This document shows, in pieces, positions 9,218 to 18,766 of a stretch of 64,000 nucleotides of DNA. How positions within the stretch are numbered: the stretch's first letter is position 1; the number at the start of each line of letters is the position of its first letter. Origin of the DNA: Pseudoalteromonas aliena SW19. GTDB lineage: Bacteria > Pseudomonadota > Gammaproteobacteria > Enterobacterales > Alteromonadaceae. The DNA lies in the NCBI RefSeq assembly GCF_014905615.1, contig NZ_AQGU01000024.1:1-64000 (forward strand), written 5' to 3'. Under the pieces are notes generated by a model. That model ran no database searches, was not told the origin of the DNA, and saw only the letters and a list, made by a program, of their open reading frames with translations. The position numbers were made by a program, and so were the translations under genes.

Positions 9218-11302
9218 TTACCGTCTTGTACGAGTACCGCTGCGTGGTACGGATCTGCCTGCTGGCTTCGCCGTAATGGGTTTAGACATTTTCTCTTCTA
9301 GTCCTTTAAGCAATGCTTTTGCTTTAGAGCAGCCAGATGAGAGATGGCTTTTAACATCTTCTGGAATGTAAAAAACAGGGATATCGGTTCCATCATCTTG
9401 TGGATTTCCGGTAATATCAGATACGGGTACGTCTTTATAAGCGAATAATTGGTGGTTACGCTCAGTCTCAGTAAAGAACGGAAAATTAGGTTCTTGAGCG
9501 TTTTGATTACGAATAAAGCCAAGTGAAGACCAATTTTCCACCATTTGCACAAAACTATTAATACCCCGTGCATAGTTAACTTGTTGACCTGCTGGTAAAT
9601 GGGTAGCTGATTGATCATCTAACTGATTTGTTAGTACATCCCATGGGCTTTGTGGTGGCCACCAGTAACTGTAATAACTTGGTGCGAGGGGAACCATATG
9701 CGGGTTTTCTTCTGTCCCTTCATTGACTTTATTAATTGTTGGCTCAGTGAAGTTAACATTTTGAACCGTACAATTGAAAAAGTCAGCCTGCCATGGACAG
9801 GCCATGCGTTTGGTTAAATCACCAGGCTGGCACCCACCACCTTCACATTCATCACGAGAAGGGGTTAAGCCGCTTGGGAAACCATGGCCCATACTTTGAT
9901 CTTTAATAACATAAGGTGCCGCGTAAACTACCGGATTTTGTAAACTCCAAGTGACTTCAATACCTGGACACATTGGCAAACCAACACAATTACCAGCACT
10001 GCCTTGGTCAGCTTGAAATACACCAAAACTATCTAGTGCTGATGTGGTTGAGGGTGGTTTTTCATTTGAGAAATTCCCACTAGCCCATTGGCTTAATAAG
10101 AAATATTGAGTCTGAGTTAAGGTTAGAAACTTATCGACAATATTATCTTCGGCATTACTGACAGAGTTACTGCCTGAATTCATTGGCATTAATGGCAGAT
10201 GGCCTTCAGCTCCATATTCAAACAGCTGTTGATTGGTTTGTTCAAAAGGTGGTGTTTGTTGTACTGTAGCTAGATCGACCGGCCTTCTGAAATATTTAAA
10301 GTATGCTTGCCTATTATCTTTGTTCTCTTGTGAGTTATCTTTAAAGTCAAAAATATTTGACACGAATGCCGACATTGATTGAACGTTAGAAACCCACTGG
10401 TAGCGGCTAATACGCTGAACTATTGGTTCAATATCACGATAATAGTTAGCTTGATAAGACGGTTGAAATTCTCCGTTGCTATACATCTCTGAACATAGGT
10501 TTTGCTCTCGAATTGCAACGTCAAACATAGTGTCACTCAAATTAGAAATGTTTACAATTTCTGGTGCAAAATCGGGCGATCCTATAATTATCCATGCTGA
10601 TAGTTTTAATTCTTTACCGTCGTTAAAGGTGATGGTGCAATAGACCGTGCCATCGGCCGTATCATCATGCCAAGTATCAGCACCACCGTATGACTCTAGT
10701 GGTTCATTACCGCCTGCACTACCGTAGCCACCAATTACAATTAAACGGCCTTCATTATCAGTTAATATATCACCCAAAGATTTAATTTCAGTCCCTTGGC
10801 AGGGTGGTGGAGGAAAGCTGACGGGGTAGTTATTGGGGGCACCTGTTTTATCAAAGGTTGCTTTGGCGTTTGCGCCGAATATTGTTCTTGGTCCTGGATC
10901 AATAATTAAGCTGTGGCGATTGGTCTCAGCTGCATTACGCAAAGGCGTGCCGCGACTATCGTAGCTATTATCATCTCCTAACAGTAGATTACCTTGTAAT
11001 TCATTGAATTCGTACCAAGCCGCTTTTTTATTCGCAATGTGCACAGTCCATGTGATCGCTTTTACATTATCATTTGTTAAAGTGAGCTCGTTATTGTCTT
11101 CGTCAATAATTTTAAACGGCTGCCCTTGTCTTCGGATCTGTCCTTTGGAATCCTTAAAGTTGCTTACTGGGCTATCGATTTTATTGCCCCATTCATCAGC
11201 TTCAAAGGGTAAACCACCTATTTTATCCGGTGCTAAATAAAATTGGCCTTCGCTATTGCCAAGTCTAGCCACACCAACAGAAGGGTGAAGTGAATAGTTC
11301 AT
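9218..11302 (-). CDS. LodA/GoxA-family CTQ-dependent amino-acid oxidase
   Basis: About 694 residues from the ATG at 11302, which has an AAGGA site eight bases upstream; an in-frame ATG seven codons earlier lacks one. It starts NYSLHPSVGVARLGNS, the hallmark of LodA (L-lysine 6-oxidase, marinocine) and GoxA (glycine oxidase). These quinoproteins release hydrogen peroxide and can be antibacterial. A Cys in the MACPWQADF segment (about residue 502) and tandem Trp in YSYWWPPQSP (about 547-548) are the likely pair that cross-links into cysteine tryptophylquinone. That Cys-Trp spacing is shorter than the 65 residues I recall for LodA (Cys516/Trp581), so it may be a different subgroup. No signal peptide. 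The substrate is not predictable. Confidence 0.85.
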   Translation of the reverse strand: MNYSLHPSVGVARLGNSEGQFYLAPDKIGGLPFEADEWGNKIDSPVSNFKDSKGQIRRQGQPFKIIDEDNNELTLTNDNVKAITWTVHIANKKAAWYEFNELQGNLLLGDDNSYDSRGTPLRNAAETNRHSLIIDPGPRTIFGANAKATFDKTGAPNNYPVSFPPPPCQGTEIKSLGDILTDNEGRLIVIGGYGSAGGNEPLESYGGADTWHDDTADGTVYCTITFNDGKELKLSAWIIIGSPDFAPEIVNISNLSDTMFDVAIREQNLCSEMYSNGEFQPSYQANYYRDIEPIVQRISRYQWVSNVQSMSAFVSNIFDFKDNSQENKDNRQAYFKYFRRPVDLATVQQTPPFEQTNQQLFEYGAEGHLPLMPMNSGSNSVSNAEDNIVDKFLTLTQTQYFLLSQWASGNFSNEKPPSTTSALDSFGVFQADQGSAGNCVGLPMCPGIEVTWSLQNPVVYAAPYVIKDQSMGHGFPSGLTPSRDECEGGGCQPGDLTKRMACPWQADFFNCTVQNVNFTEPTINKVNEGTEENPHMVPLAPSYYSYWWPPQSPWDVLTNQLDDQSATHLPAGQQVNYARGINSFVQMVENWSSLGFIRNQNAQEPNFPFFTETERNHQLFAYKDVPVSDITGNPQDDGTDIPVFYIPEDVKSHLSSGCSKAKALLKGLEEKMSKPITAKPAGRSVPRSGTRTRR

Positions 11303-11714
11303 ATTTATATCCTTTAGATACATTAACTACTGTATATAACAAAGCACCTGTTAAAAATAATTTTAACAAAGCTCACTAATTGGGCTGAAAAAGTATCAGC
11401 AGAGTAAATAAATGTAGCAGCAAAGTAGAAATAAACATATTTCACTTTATTACACGACATAGCTTCGCTTTGATTTTTCCAAGTTTAAGCACGGGCCTTT
11501 GTAATGCTCTAAACTGCCGTATTATGGGATTGAGGTTAGCGCAGCTTTATTGTAAATGTCGCTTACGAAAGCTATCTTTTTAAGTGGTGAGTTAAGCGAG
11601 TTTATGCGCTTTTTTATAAAGCTTATTAAGATTTAAAATAGGTTGCTTGATTAGTCATCTTTGCGAGCCTTATATCGCTATGTTTATTGGGGTGAAGCAG
11701 GCTATAGATAAGTC
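11303..11714. other. upstream region of the lodAB-like operon
   Basis: This 410-base AT-rich gap lies between the kinase stop and the oxidase start, both on the minus strand. It should contain the oxidase promoter. No clear operator palindrome, terminator or additional gene was recognised. Confidence 0.4.
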
Positions 11715-13895
11715 TTATAAAAGTTTAAGCTGCTTGGATAAAAATAAGGTTGTTACATCAGCTATTTTAATAAGTGACTCTTTATCTGTATGGGTCCATG
11801 ATACTTTTGAGCCAACACTTTCGCAGCAAACAACACCTAATGGCCTTTTGTCGATAAAGAAAATATAATCAAGTAAGGAACACACATTACAGGGTTCAAA
11901 GTATACTTTAGTGAAATCTTTTGTTATTTCATTATTTTTTGCATCAGAAGCATCAAGTACTTGGTTGCTTAAAATATAGTTAAAGTACGCAGGAAAGTCC
12001 TGAGCCTTTAAAACCATGTCCAGAATTACCTCATCATTTTCATCAAGGCACATTAAACAATTTATTGCCGTATAGTCGTTATTAAATAGCCAAAGACTGA
12101 CTCTATTAGCATTTGGGATGAGTCTTTTTAATTCTCTACAGGTTTGGTTTAGTTTTAATTGACTAGAAATATTAGGATCACTTATTTTAACTGCTAAATT
12201 TTTGAGAGTGGTTTTTTTTGGGTTATATACATTGAGAAGGCTATTGAGCTTTTCTTTATCAAATGGTTTCATTAAATAACCATCCATACCAATGTTTAGA
12301 TAATGCTCAATATCTTGCTTCATTGTATTGGCGGTCATCGCGATAATAGGAATTACTGTGTTTGTTTGCTTAGATCTGATTAATTTAGTCGCTTCTACTC
12401 CATCCATTTCAGGCATTTGAATATCCATGAAAATTAAATCAACAGAATTAGCGAAAAAATAGTCAACACACTCTTTACCATTTTCGGTGATCACTATATT
12501 AGCATTGTGAGCTTGTAGCATTTTACTGACTATAATTTGATTTACTTTATTATCCTCTGCGACTAACACCGTACAGCCCTGTAAATCTGTTATTTCTTTT
12601 TTCTGTTTTATGATTTCACATGCTTGAGAAACTTCAAAATTTTGTTGATAGCTAAATACAGAGCCTTCTCCTTCTTGGCTTGTAAAATTAATTTTGCCAT
12701 TCATTAAGCTACTTAATTTTGCACAGATTGCTAAGCCAAGGCCAGTGCCGCCGTACCTTCTTGAGGTTGATGCATCGGCTTGATGAAATTCTTGAAACAA
12801 ATTACGCTGTGCGGTTTTGCTAATGCCAATTCCTGTATCAATAACTTCAAATAAAATATCTTGTGTATTTATTGAGTTTTTTTTCACACAAACTTTTAAA
12901 TTTACCAAACCTTGTTTGGTAAATTTAATTGCATTTGAGCATAGATTATTTAAAATTTGAGAGATCCGAATAGGATCACCTTTTAAGGTAACAGCGACAT
13001 TTTCATCTACAGTTAAAACAAACTTAATACCTTTATCACTTGCTTGTTTTTTCAGAGGTTGAACCGCATCGTTAATAATTTCATGGAGGTTAAAATTAAT
13101 ATTTTCAATATCTAATTTGCCAGCTTCAATTTTTGAAAAGTCTAAAATATCATTAACAATGCTTGATAATAAATTTGCAGAATTTAATATACTTTTTAAA
13201 GCGTTGTCTTTCTCTATGTTGGTTAGCTCAGTTAGTCCAAATTCAGCTAAATTCAAAATTCCATGTAGGGGAGTTCTGAGCTCGTGTGACATATTAGCCA
13301 AAAATTGGCCTTTTAAAGTATTCGCTATATCGGCTTCTTTTTTTAGTTCTTCTAGCTTTTTATTATATAATTTTTGTTTTTCAAGTGAGGCAGTAAGTTT
13401 TTTATTGTTTGCTCTTAGTTCAAGTTGTGCAATTACTTCTTTGCCAAGTATAGTTAAGGCATTAACTTGTCTGGCGTTTAGTTTTTTTGGCTTGTCACTG
13501 ATAACACACAAGGTCCCAATTGTGCTGCCTTTTGGAGTAACCAGTGGCGTTCCTGCATAAAATCGTATGTTTGGCTCACCCATAACGAGAGGATTATCGT
13601 GAAAACGCTCGTCAAGTAGTGCGTCTTGAATTTCGAATACTTGATCTTGAAGTATTGTATGAGAGCAAAATGCAATATCCCTCTCAGTCTCATCTACCTC
13701 TATGCCATATTTTGATTTAAACCACTGCCTTTCTGGATCGACTAAACTAATAAGCGATATGGGCGTTTCACAAATATCAGAAGCAAGTTGAGTTAAATCA
13801 TCAAATACTTTTTCGGCTTCAGTATCTAATATCTCATACTCATACAAGTCTTGTAGTCTTGATTCTTCATTTTGAGGGATTTGTGCTTTTATCAT
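11715..13895 (-). CDS. hybrid sensor histidine kinase (GAF-HisKA-HATPase-REC-GAF)
   Basis: This 726-residue soluble kinase has an N-terminal GAF domain (about 20-165), a coiled linker, HisKA with NMSHELRTP (phospho-His near 205), a HATPase domain with DTGIGIS and the GGTGLGLAIC lid, and a receiver domain (about 440-560) whose FMDIQMPEMDG carries the phospho-Asp near 490. A C-terminal stretch of about 150 residues looks like a second GAF-type domain, an uncommon place for one. No membrane segment, so the signal is likely intracellular. No cognate regulator is adjacent, so phosphotransfer probably goes elsewhere. It sits upstream of the lodAB-like operon on the same strand, but the 412-base gap argues against co-transcription. 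Confidence 0.85.
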   Translation of the reverse strand: MIKAQIPQNEESRLQDLYEYEILDTEAEKVFDDLTQLASDICETPISLISLVDPERQWFKSKYGIEVDETERDIAFCSHTILQDQVFEIQDALLDERFHDNPLVMGEPNIRFYAGTPLVTPKGSTIGTLCVISDKPKKLNARQVNALTILGKEVIAQLELRANNKKLTASLEKQKLYNKKLEELKKEADIANTLKGQFLANMSHELRTPLHGILNLAEFGLTELTNIEKDNALKSILNSANLLSSIVNDILDFSKIEAGKLDIENINFNLHEIINDAVQPLKKQASDKGIKFVLTVDENVAVTLKGDPIRISQILNNLCSNAIKFTKQGLVNLKVCVKKNSINTQDILFEVIDTGIGISKTAQRNLFQEFHQADASTSRRYGGTGLGLAICAKLSSLMNGKINFTSQEGEGSVFSYQQNFEVSQACEIIKQKKEITDLQGCTVLVAEDNKVNQIIVSKMLQAHNANIVITENGKECVDYFFANSVDLIFMDIQMPEMDGVEATKLIRSKQTNTVIPIIAMTANTMKQDIEHYLNIGMDGYLMKPFDKEKLNSLLNVYNPKKTTLKNLAVKISDPNISSQLKLNQTCRELKRLIPNANRVSLWLFNNDYTAINCLMCLDENDEVILDMVLKAQDFPAYFNYILSNQVLDASDAKNNEITKDFTKVYFEPCNVCSLLDYIFFIDKRPLGVVCCESVGSKVSWTHTDKESLIKIADVTTLFLSKQLKLL

Positions 13896-14264
13896 CGTTT
13901 CTTCCTGTGTTTATACATCTAATATAGGAGTTATTACATAAGAATAGCAACTTTGTTACTTAAATTAGGCTAAAAGTTATAGGTATTAAATTGCTCACTT
14001 TATACTTTTATAATCACTTATTTTTGCTTCTTTTCTCATTAATTTTTTCTTAAATTAATTGTGCGTAATTTAGTTATAGAACGTAGTAAGAAATGTTTAT
14101 TAATGGGTATCGTATTGTTCGAGGAAGAGTTCAAAAATATATCTACAGATAAGTTTATTAATACGTTGGACAGTCATTATTATTTGCAGCAGTAGGATTT
14201 AAACAGGTTCGTGGATATTAGCTTTTTATTACTTACGCGGTTTTTACATGTTTGAAGGGCTGAA
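13896..14264. other. intergenic region between kinase and topoisomerase IB remnant
   Basis: This 369-base AT-rich stretch holds the divergent upstream regions of the kinase (minus) and the former topoisomerase gene (plus). A 30-codon open frame from 14104 (plus) ends in TAG and could be a gene scrap, but it matches nothing I recognise. Confidence 0.35.
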
Positions 14265-14279
14265 ATGAAGTTAATTTAC

Positions 14280-14285
14280 GTTGAT
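14280..14285 (+). repeat. target site duplication GTTGAT, left copy
   Basis: GTTGAT flanks the IS1634-type element on the left and recurs at 16020-16025. It corresponds to codons 6-7 of the interrupted topoisomerase gene. Six bases is within the usual range for the IS1634 family. Confidence 0.9.
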
Positions 14286-16019
14286 CAGGCATTGATCAGA
14301 CCCCTAGGCAACTTTTTGGATTTTATATAAATTCAACGCATGTCCACCAATGAGCCTTATTATTTTTTCCCTGAACTCATCAAAACCATCCAAGCTGATT
14401 TTGTCGCCTTGCTGGAGTAGATTAATTCCCTCAAAACACTGAAAGACCCAACGTAATGTTGGGTTAGATATTTCTTTATTGATTTGATTCGCGATCGTGG
14501 CTTTTTCTTTTTTCATATTCGCTCTCATTCGTCTTTGCGCAATTGAATAAACTAACAATGAAAGTGTCATCACCATCAACAGAGCATCTATTCTACTTGG
14601 CTTTTTGATAAATAATGATGAAACAAAAAACAAGGGGTCTTTTAAAAACCTAAACCCTTTTTCTACTTCAGATTGTGCTTTGTAATGCTTAAGTAAACCT
14701 ACTGGTGAAAGGGCTTCTTTATCAATATTCGTTGCTAATACGAAGCATGACTTTTGTTCTACAATCTGTTTTATTGCGGTTTCGTTTTCTTCAATTTCTG
14801 CCGTGATTTGCCATTCAATATTTTTTACTGGCGCATCTTTTTTAGGTCGCCCTTTACCTTCATAGACTTTATGCTTAATAAATTGCTGAGTCGCTATTTG
14901 ATGATGCTTCATCTTTTTCGCTAATTTATCTAATGCGCGTTGTGCGTCAGTTTGACAAGCGAAACGTTGAGCTTGTAAATGGAAGAGGTCTTTTTTGATG
15001 CCTGTGTGTGCTCGCTCAACTTGTCGAACAATGCTTTTTTGTGCTCGGCTATTAGCTGCTTTTGAATAAATAATCATCCATCTTTGCTCTATCCCCATAT
15101 GATCAACCTCTTCAATAACATATTGATAATTATCATCAATATTAACCCATTGGTTGGCTGCTATGGCTGTACTTATAGAGGATTTTTCAAGAGAAATTGT
15201 TGAAGGTACTAGCGTGAGAAATTGAATTTTGGTTAAAAACTCAGCATTACTTTTATGATAAAGTTTACAGTCTGCCACAAGGTATTTAGGAGCTTGGCTT
15301 TTTGTGAACTCATCAACAAGCGCCTTACTTCGCGCTTTAAAAATAGCGGTGTCTGCGCTGTTACCATCCCAGTTTTTACATGCAAGCGGGATCCCACCAT
15401 CTTGGCTAACAATGATTTCTTGTACGACTTGTTTTAAATCAGGACGGTGAGCCTTGCTATAGCCATGAGTAATTTTAATGACATTTTCATCACTATCTCC
15501 ATCATCAAAAGCATATTCACCTGTCAGTGAATGACTCGTTGTATCAAGTGATTCAAAGGTTTTATCAACTTGCTCTATTTCACATGCTTGTCCGGAGACT
15601 AATGAAAATAAGCTTTCACAGCCAAACTCGAAGCATTGATCGAGAGTTCTACCAAGTTTGTGACGATTAAAATGTGATGCTTGAACCCCTTCACGAAATA
15701 AATGTTCAAGAGGCAAGTTAGTAAAAAATTGAGGGCTGAGTGATAAAGGTCGATTGGCAAAACCGAGTCCATTCATGATCATGCCTTTTACAGCTTCACC
15801 GGGGGTGATTTCTTGTTTATCGTCTTGAGGTAAGTATTGATCTAAAAGGCTGACAATTTTTAAGTCTTCTATAATACCTGAAACAATACCGTGATGGTCT
15901 AACCGTTTGATTTTTAGATTCATATACACCTCAAAGTTGAGATGTTATTTTATCAAATTAAAGAGAATTAAGCGTTTAAATTAAATCGAAATTTTTGAAA
16001 TTGGTCTGATCAATGTCTG
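14286..16019 (-). mobile_element. IS1634-type insertion sequence, complete
   Basis: This 1734-bp element has 17-bp terminal inverted repeats, CAGGCATTGATCAGACC on the left and the complement of CAGACATTGATCAGACC on the right (16 of 17 identical). It is flanked by the 6-bp duplication GTTGAT. It carries one intact transposase gene on the minus strand. Clean ends, intact gene and exact duplication indicate a recent insertion, probably still mobile. Confidence 0.93.
14304..15923 (-). CDS. IS1634-family transposase
   Basis: This DDE transposase of about 539 residues fills the element. The ATG at 15923 follows GAGGTG and is preferred over the GTG two codons earlier. The N-terminal region (KRLDHHGIVSGIIEDL...) with a conserved GEAVKGMIMNGLGF segment is typical of IS1634 transposases. 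A catalytic core includes DDGDSDENVIKITHGYSKAHRPDLKQ, and a DCKLYHKSN region around 215. The downstream QSEVEKGFRFLKDP motif carries the catalytic Glu near 415-425. The stop lies only 18 bases inside the left inverted repeat end, as usual for compact IS elements. Family membership is by motif recognition. Confidence 0.9.
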   Translation of the reverse strand: MNLKIKRLDHHGIVSGIIEDLKIVSLLDQYLPQDDKQEITPGEAVKGMIMNGLGFANRPLSLSPQFFTNLPLEHLFREGVQASHFNRHKLGRTLDQCFEFGCESLFSLVSGQACEIEQVDKTFESLDTTSHSLTGEYAFDDGDSDENVIKITHGYSKAHRPDLKQVVQEIIVSQDGGIPLACKNWDGNSADTAIFKARSKALVDEFTKSQAPKYLVADCKLYHKSNAEFLTKIQFLTLVPSTISLEKSSISTAIAANQWVNIDDNYQYVIEEVDHMGIEQRWMIIYSKAANSRAQKSIVRQVERAHTGIKKDLFHLQAQRFACQTDAQRALDKLAKKMKHHQIATQQFIKHKVYEGKGRPKKDAPVKNIEWQITAEIEENETAIKQIVEQKSCFVLATNIDKEALSPVGLLKHYKAQSEVEKGFRFLKDPLFFVSSLFIKKPSRIDALLMVMTLSLLVYSIAQRRMRANMKKEKATIANQINKEISNPTLRWVFQCFEGINLLQQGDKISLDGFDEFREKIIRLIGGHALNLYKIQKVA

Positions 16020-16025
16020 GTTGAT
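16020..16025 (+). repeat. target site duplication GTTGAT, right copy
   Basis: This is the exact partner of the GTTGAT at 14280-14285. Removing the element and one copy restores the topoisomerase IB reading frame. Confidence 0.9.
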
Positions 16026-17059
16026 GATAACTTGCCGGGAATAACCCGAAAGCGAGATGATAAAAGCTGGATTTATTATGATCCAGCAGGTAAAAAAATA
16101 ACGATAAAACAAGAAATCACTAGGTTAAATACCTTGGCATTTCCACCTGCTTATAAAGATGTATGGCTTTGCCCTGAGGAAAATGGGCATATTCTAGCAA
16201 CAGGGTACGACACAAAAGGAAGAAAACAGTACCTATACCATCCCGAGTTTAGGGAGCAATAAGAGCTTAAAAAGTTTGAAGCATGCGCATTATTTGGTAA
16301 TAAGCTTACGTTATTAAGAGCAAAGCTGGCGGAGTGCCTACAGGGAAATGAACTCGATTACGAACGTACTTTAGCCGCTGTTATTAGATTAATGGATCTA
16401 GGGGCTCTGCGCATTGGTTCGAAAAAAAATGCCAACAAGAATAATAGCTTTGGTGCAACAACATTACGTAATCGACATGTAAAGCTAACGGGAAAAAGCA
16501 TTCGCTTAAAGTATAAAGCGAAGTCAGGAAAGGTCAGAGAGGTAAATATAACCGACAAAATATTAAGTTCTATTATCGAAGATCTACAAGATTTACCTGG
16601 ACAGATCTTATTTCAGTATGTTGATAGCTCTCAACGCACGGATGTGACATCACGAGAGGTAAATAATTTTATTCAGCGTGTTATGGGGGAGCAATTTAGT
16701 GCAAAGCACTTTAGAACTTGGCGAGCCAGTGTATTAGCGTTTGAGACGCTGTACAAAGCAAATGATAAGGTTGCTCTTAAAGAGTTGCTAGATGTTGTTT
16801 CGAGTAATTTAGGAAATACCCCAGCAATTGCGCGTAATTCATATATTCATCCAAACCTTATTGAGTTATGTAAAGAAGATAATGAAGCTCAGCAGCAGTT
16901 TAGAGAAAGCTTAAAATTACCGCGTAAAACAAAGTACTTGAGCCGCTATGAACGAGGCTTTTTAGCTTTTCTTAAATAAATATTTTAATTTTTAAAAATA
17001 TTGTAGAGCTGTAATAGTCATTAAGGCTAGTTACAGCTTATAAAGCAGCATGTCTTAAA

Positions 17060-17536
17060 TCACTCTTTCATTGAACGCCATGCAAATGTGGAGGCTGCAA
17101 TAACAATTGCAATAGCTGCACCTAAATAAAGGGTTTCTATTGTACCGCCAAATTCAACCGCGTGTTCTAAGAATAGTATTACTAATACAACAGAAGTGAC
17201 TTGTACTAAGGTTATTTTTAAGTCATGGAAATCTTTAATATTAAAAGCTGCTAAAAACTTACTTTCGTGAGAATTAGATGGCGTTATAAACAATCGATAT
17301 AAGCTAATAGCAATCACCTGCAAGGTAATCCCAATTAGCAGTAAATCAAGAATTTTAAGCAATTCTACAATCAGCGCTTTACCTCCTTTTGCTGAATCAG
17401 GCAGATTTAATAGCGTTGCCTTTACTGTGTAAAACACAATATTAATACACGAAACATAAACTAATAAAGAGGATACTGCGGCAGTTATAACGGCTATTAC
17501 GACTAAAAAACGACTTGTTTGAAATATATTTTCCAT
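17060..17536 (-). CDS. YqhA family (UPF0114) membrane protein
   Basis: This inner-membrane protein of about 158 residues has four hydrophobic segments (roughly 8-32, 60-83, 112-130 and 135-152). The TSRFLVVIAVI start, the LLKILDLLLIGI segment and the DLKITLVQV segment match the YqhA/UPF0114 pattern. The family's biochemical role is not established. The ATG at 17536 follows GAGTAAA; a TTG three codons upstream is possible. It stands alone between the broken topoisomerase gene (convergent) and a family B element that lies 93 bases upstream of it. Confidence 0.75.
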   Translation of the reverse strand: MENIFQTSRFLVVIAVITAAVSSLLVYVSCINIVFYTVKATLLNLPDSAKGGKALIVELLKILDLLLIGITLQVIAISLYRLFITPSNSHESKFLAAFNIKDFHDLKITLVQVTSVVLVILFLEHAVEFGGTIETLYLGAAIAIVIAASTFAWRSMKE

Positions 17537-17628
17537 TTTACTCAAATTTATAAGGTTATATCGACTACGAGTAGCATAGTTTAAATTAGATTTTCTTTAT
17601 AGAGTTTTAATTTTAGATTTTAATAAGT

Positions 17629-17824
17629 AACCTGAACTCTGGATAATAAATCTATCTCGAGCAGCTATTTTCAGCGCTAACTGCGTTGAATTTACTTGCA
17701 ATAGATCCGCTATTGATGCGTAAATTCGCCTTGTTTTCACTGAAAATCTCTGGCTAGAGAAAATAAATTTAAATATCACCATGATTCAACACGTTAATAA
17801 ATCTCTTAACCAGAGTTCAGGTTA
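17629..17824 (-). repeat. family B MITE-like element, copy B2
   Basis: This is a full-length copy, inverted relative to B1, with both TAACCTGAACTCTGG-type ends present. It differs from B1 by scattered substitutions, for example AGATCCGC for GGGCCCGC in the middle. Confidence 0.85.
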
Positions 17825-18018
17825 AGTAAGCTTATTATTCGGTAATTTCATGAGTTGAGAGTAAAGTGAATTTTTTACAAAACTATAGCAATATTTACTT
17901 ATAAAAATTTTACAGCTCTATATTTTTATTTTAAAGCTTTGTTTTATAAAGATTTTGTTTTTGGTTTGTAATTTGCTTATATTCCTATGTAATCAATTAA
18001 ATTAATAAAGGAGTTATT

Positions 18019-18513
18019 ATGAGTTCTGTTATTACTGGGTTATTTGAAAATGCATCTCAAGCAACATTAGCTATTTATAGATTAGAAGCATTAGGAGTAA
18101 ATGAAGCGGATATTAGCATTGTGGCTAACAACTCGTATGCTAAGGACGATTTTGCAGTAGATGAAGGTACTAAAGCTGCTGAAGGTGGTTTGATTGGCGC
18201 TGCATCTGGCGGTGTTTTGGCTGCAATAATTGGTGGTTTCACTGCTGTTGGCTCTGTAACTACAGGCGGTGCAGGATTGTTAGTAGCAGGACCATTAGTT
18301 GCCGCATTTGCAGCCGGTGGCGCAGGAGCTGCTATCGGTGGTACATTCGGTGCCGCAATTGGTGCTCTTATCCCTGAACATGAAATCAAATTCTATGAGG
18401 ATGCAATTGAAAAAGGCTCTATACTAATTGGTGTCAAATACAACAGCGATAACAAAAACAGTATTGAAGAAGTGCTTGAAAGCGCAGGTGCTAGCAATGT
18501 CTCTAAAGCGTAA
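18019..18513 (+). CDS. glycine-rich stress protein, YflT/GSP17M-like
   Basis: This 164-residue protein starts SSVITGLFENASQATLAIYRLEALGV, the pattern of the small ferredoxin-like YflT/general-stress-17M domain in which a residue pair and an Ile-Val-Ala stretch follow. The centre (about 54-120) is an extremely Gly/Ala-rich hydrophobic hairpin that could insert in a membrane. The C-terminal part (HEIKFYEDAIEKGSILIGVKY) repeats the beta-strand pattern. AAGGAG lies seven bases before the ATG. Genes of this type are usually stress-induced in other bacteria, and Dps, another stress protein, lies a few genes away. Its molecular role is unknown. Confidence 0.65.
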   Translation: MSSVITGLFENASQATLAIYRLEALGVNEADISIVANNSYAKDDFAVDEGTKAAEGGLIGAASGGVLAAIIGGFTAVGSVTTGGAGLLVAGPLVAAFAAGGAGAAIGGTFGAAIGALIPEHEIKFYEDAIEKGSILIGVKYNSDNKNSIEEVLESAGASNVSKA

Positions 18514-18548
18514 TTTTTAGCCTTATAAATACTTGCTAAATAAAAGGT

Positions 18549-18715
18549 GAACAGCATACACCAGAGTTCAAAGCGATTAACTCAAACGCTAAAGACTTAC
18601 TATTGTTGATGGGGAAAATCGTGTGTTCGATTCGAATGCGATGTTAATGTGCCTTTCTGAAAACTATGCAAAGCTAAAATGTAAGGCAGAAGGGCGCATT
18701 GAAATACTGTCATAG
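18549..18715 (+). pseudogene. glutathione S-transferase N-terminal fragment
   Basis: Two frames together read as part of a GST thioredoxin-like domain: EQHTPEFKAINSNAK in the first frame, then after a short frameshift IVDGENRVFDSNAMLMCLSENYAKL in another, ending at a TAG at 18713. The order and spacing (PEFKAINPNAKVPAIVDG, then the FDSNAMLMYLAE glutathione-contacting region) match GSTs. The start, the frame between the blocks and the entire C-terminal domain are missing. It is a relic with no promoter or start codon of its own. Confidence 0.7.
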
Positions 18716-18766
18716 TTAATGTTTACGCATCAGGTTTGGGTTAATATTCTGGTCGTTATTTTCGCC

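Larger units (their letters stand above)
14265..16979 (+). pseudogene. DNA topoisomerase IB, disrupted by an IS and a nonsense codon
   Basis: This is a remnant of a poxvirus-type bacterial topoisomerase IB. The start ATG at 14265 encodes MKLIYVD; the reading frame resumes after the inserted element as DNLPGITRKR, so the IS landed after codon 7. Downstream, PPAYKDVWLCP, ATGYDTKGRKQYLYHPEF, FGATTLRNRHVKL, KHFRTWRASVLAF (DNA-binding/active-site region) and the end NSYIHPNLIEL are recognisable. The family's catalytic Tyr would be the Tyr of NSYIHP. A TAA at 16260-16262 interrupts the same frame after HPEFREQ where a Gln codon is expected. The frame is open again to 16979. Two independent lesions mean no full-length enzyme is made. 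Confidence 0.9.

Noticed and set aside
14104..14196. 30-codon plus-strand frame starting MGIVLFEEEFKN
   Set aside because: Too short, ends in TAG, and no family was recognised; it could be a scrap of a lost gene but cannot be supported.
17629..17790. Short open frame inside family B elements (KFIFSSQRFSVKTRR-type peptide), also seen in B1 and B5
   Set aside because: The frame is closed by stop codons in copies B3 and B4, so it is not conserved as protein; it follows from the repeat sequence.
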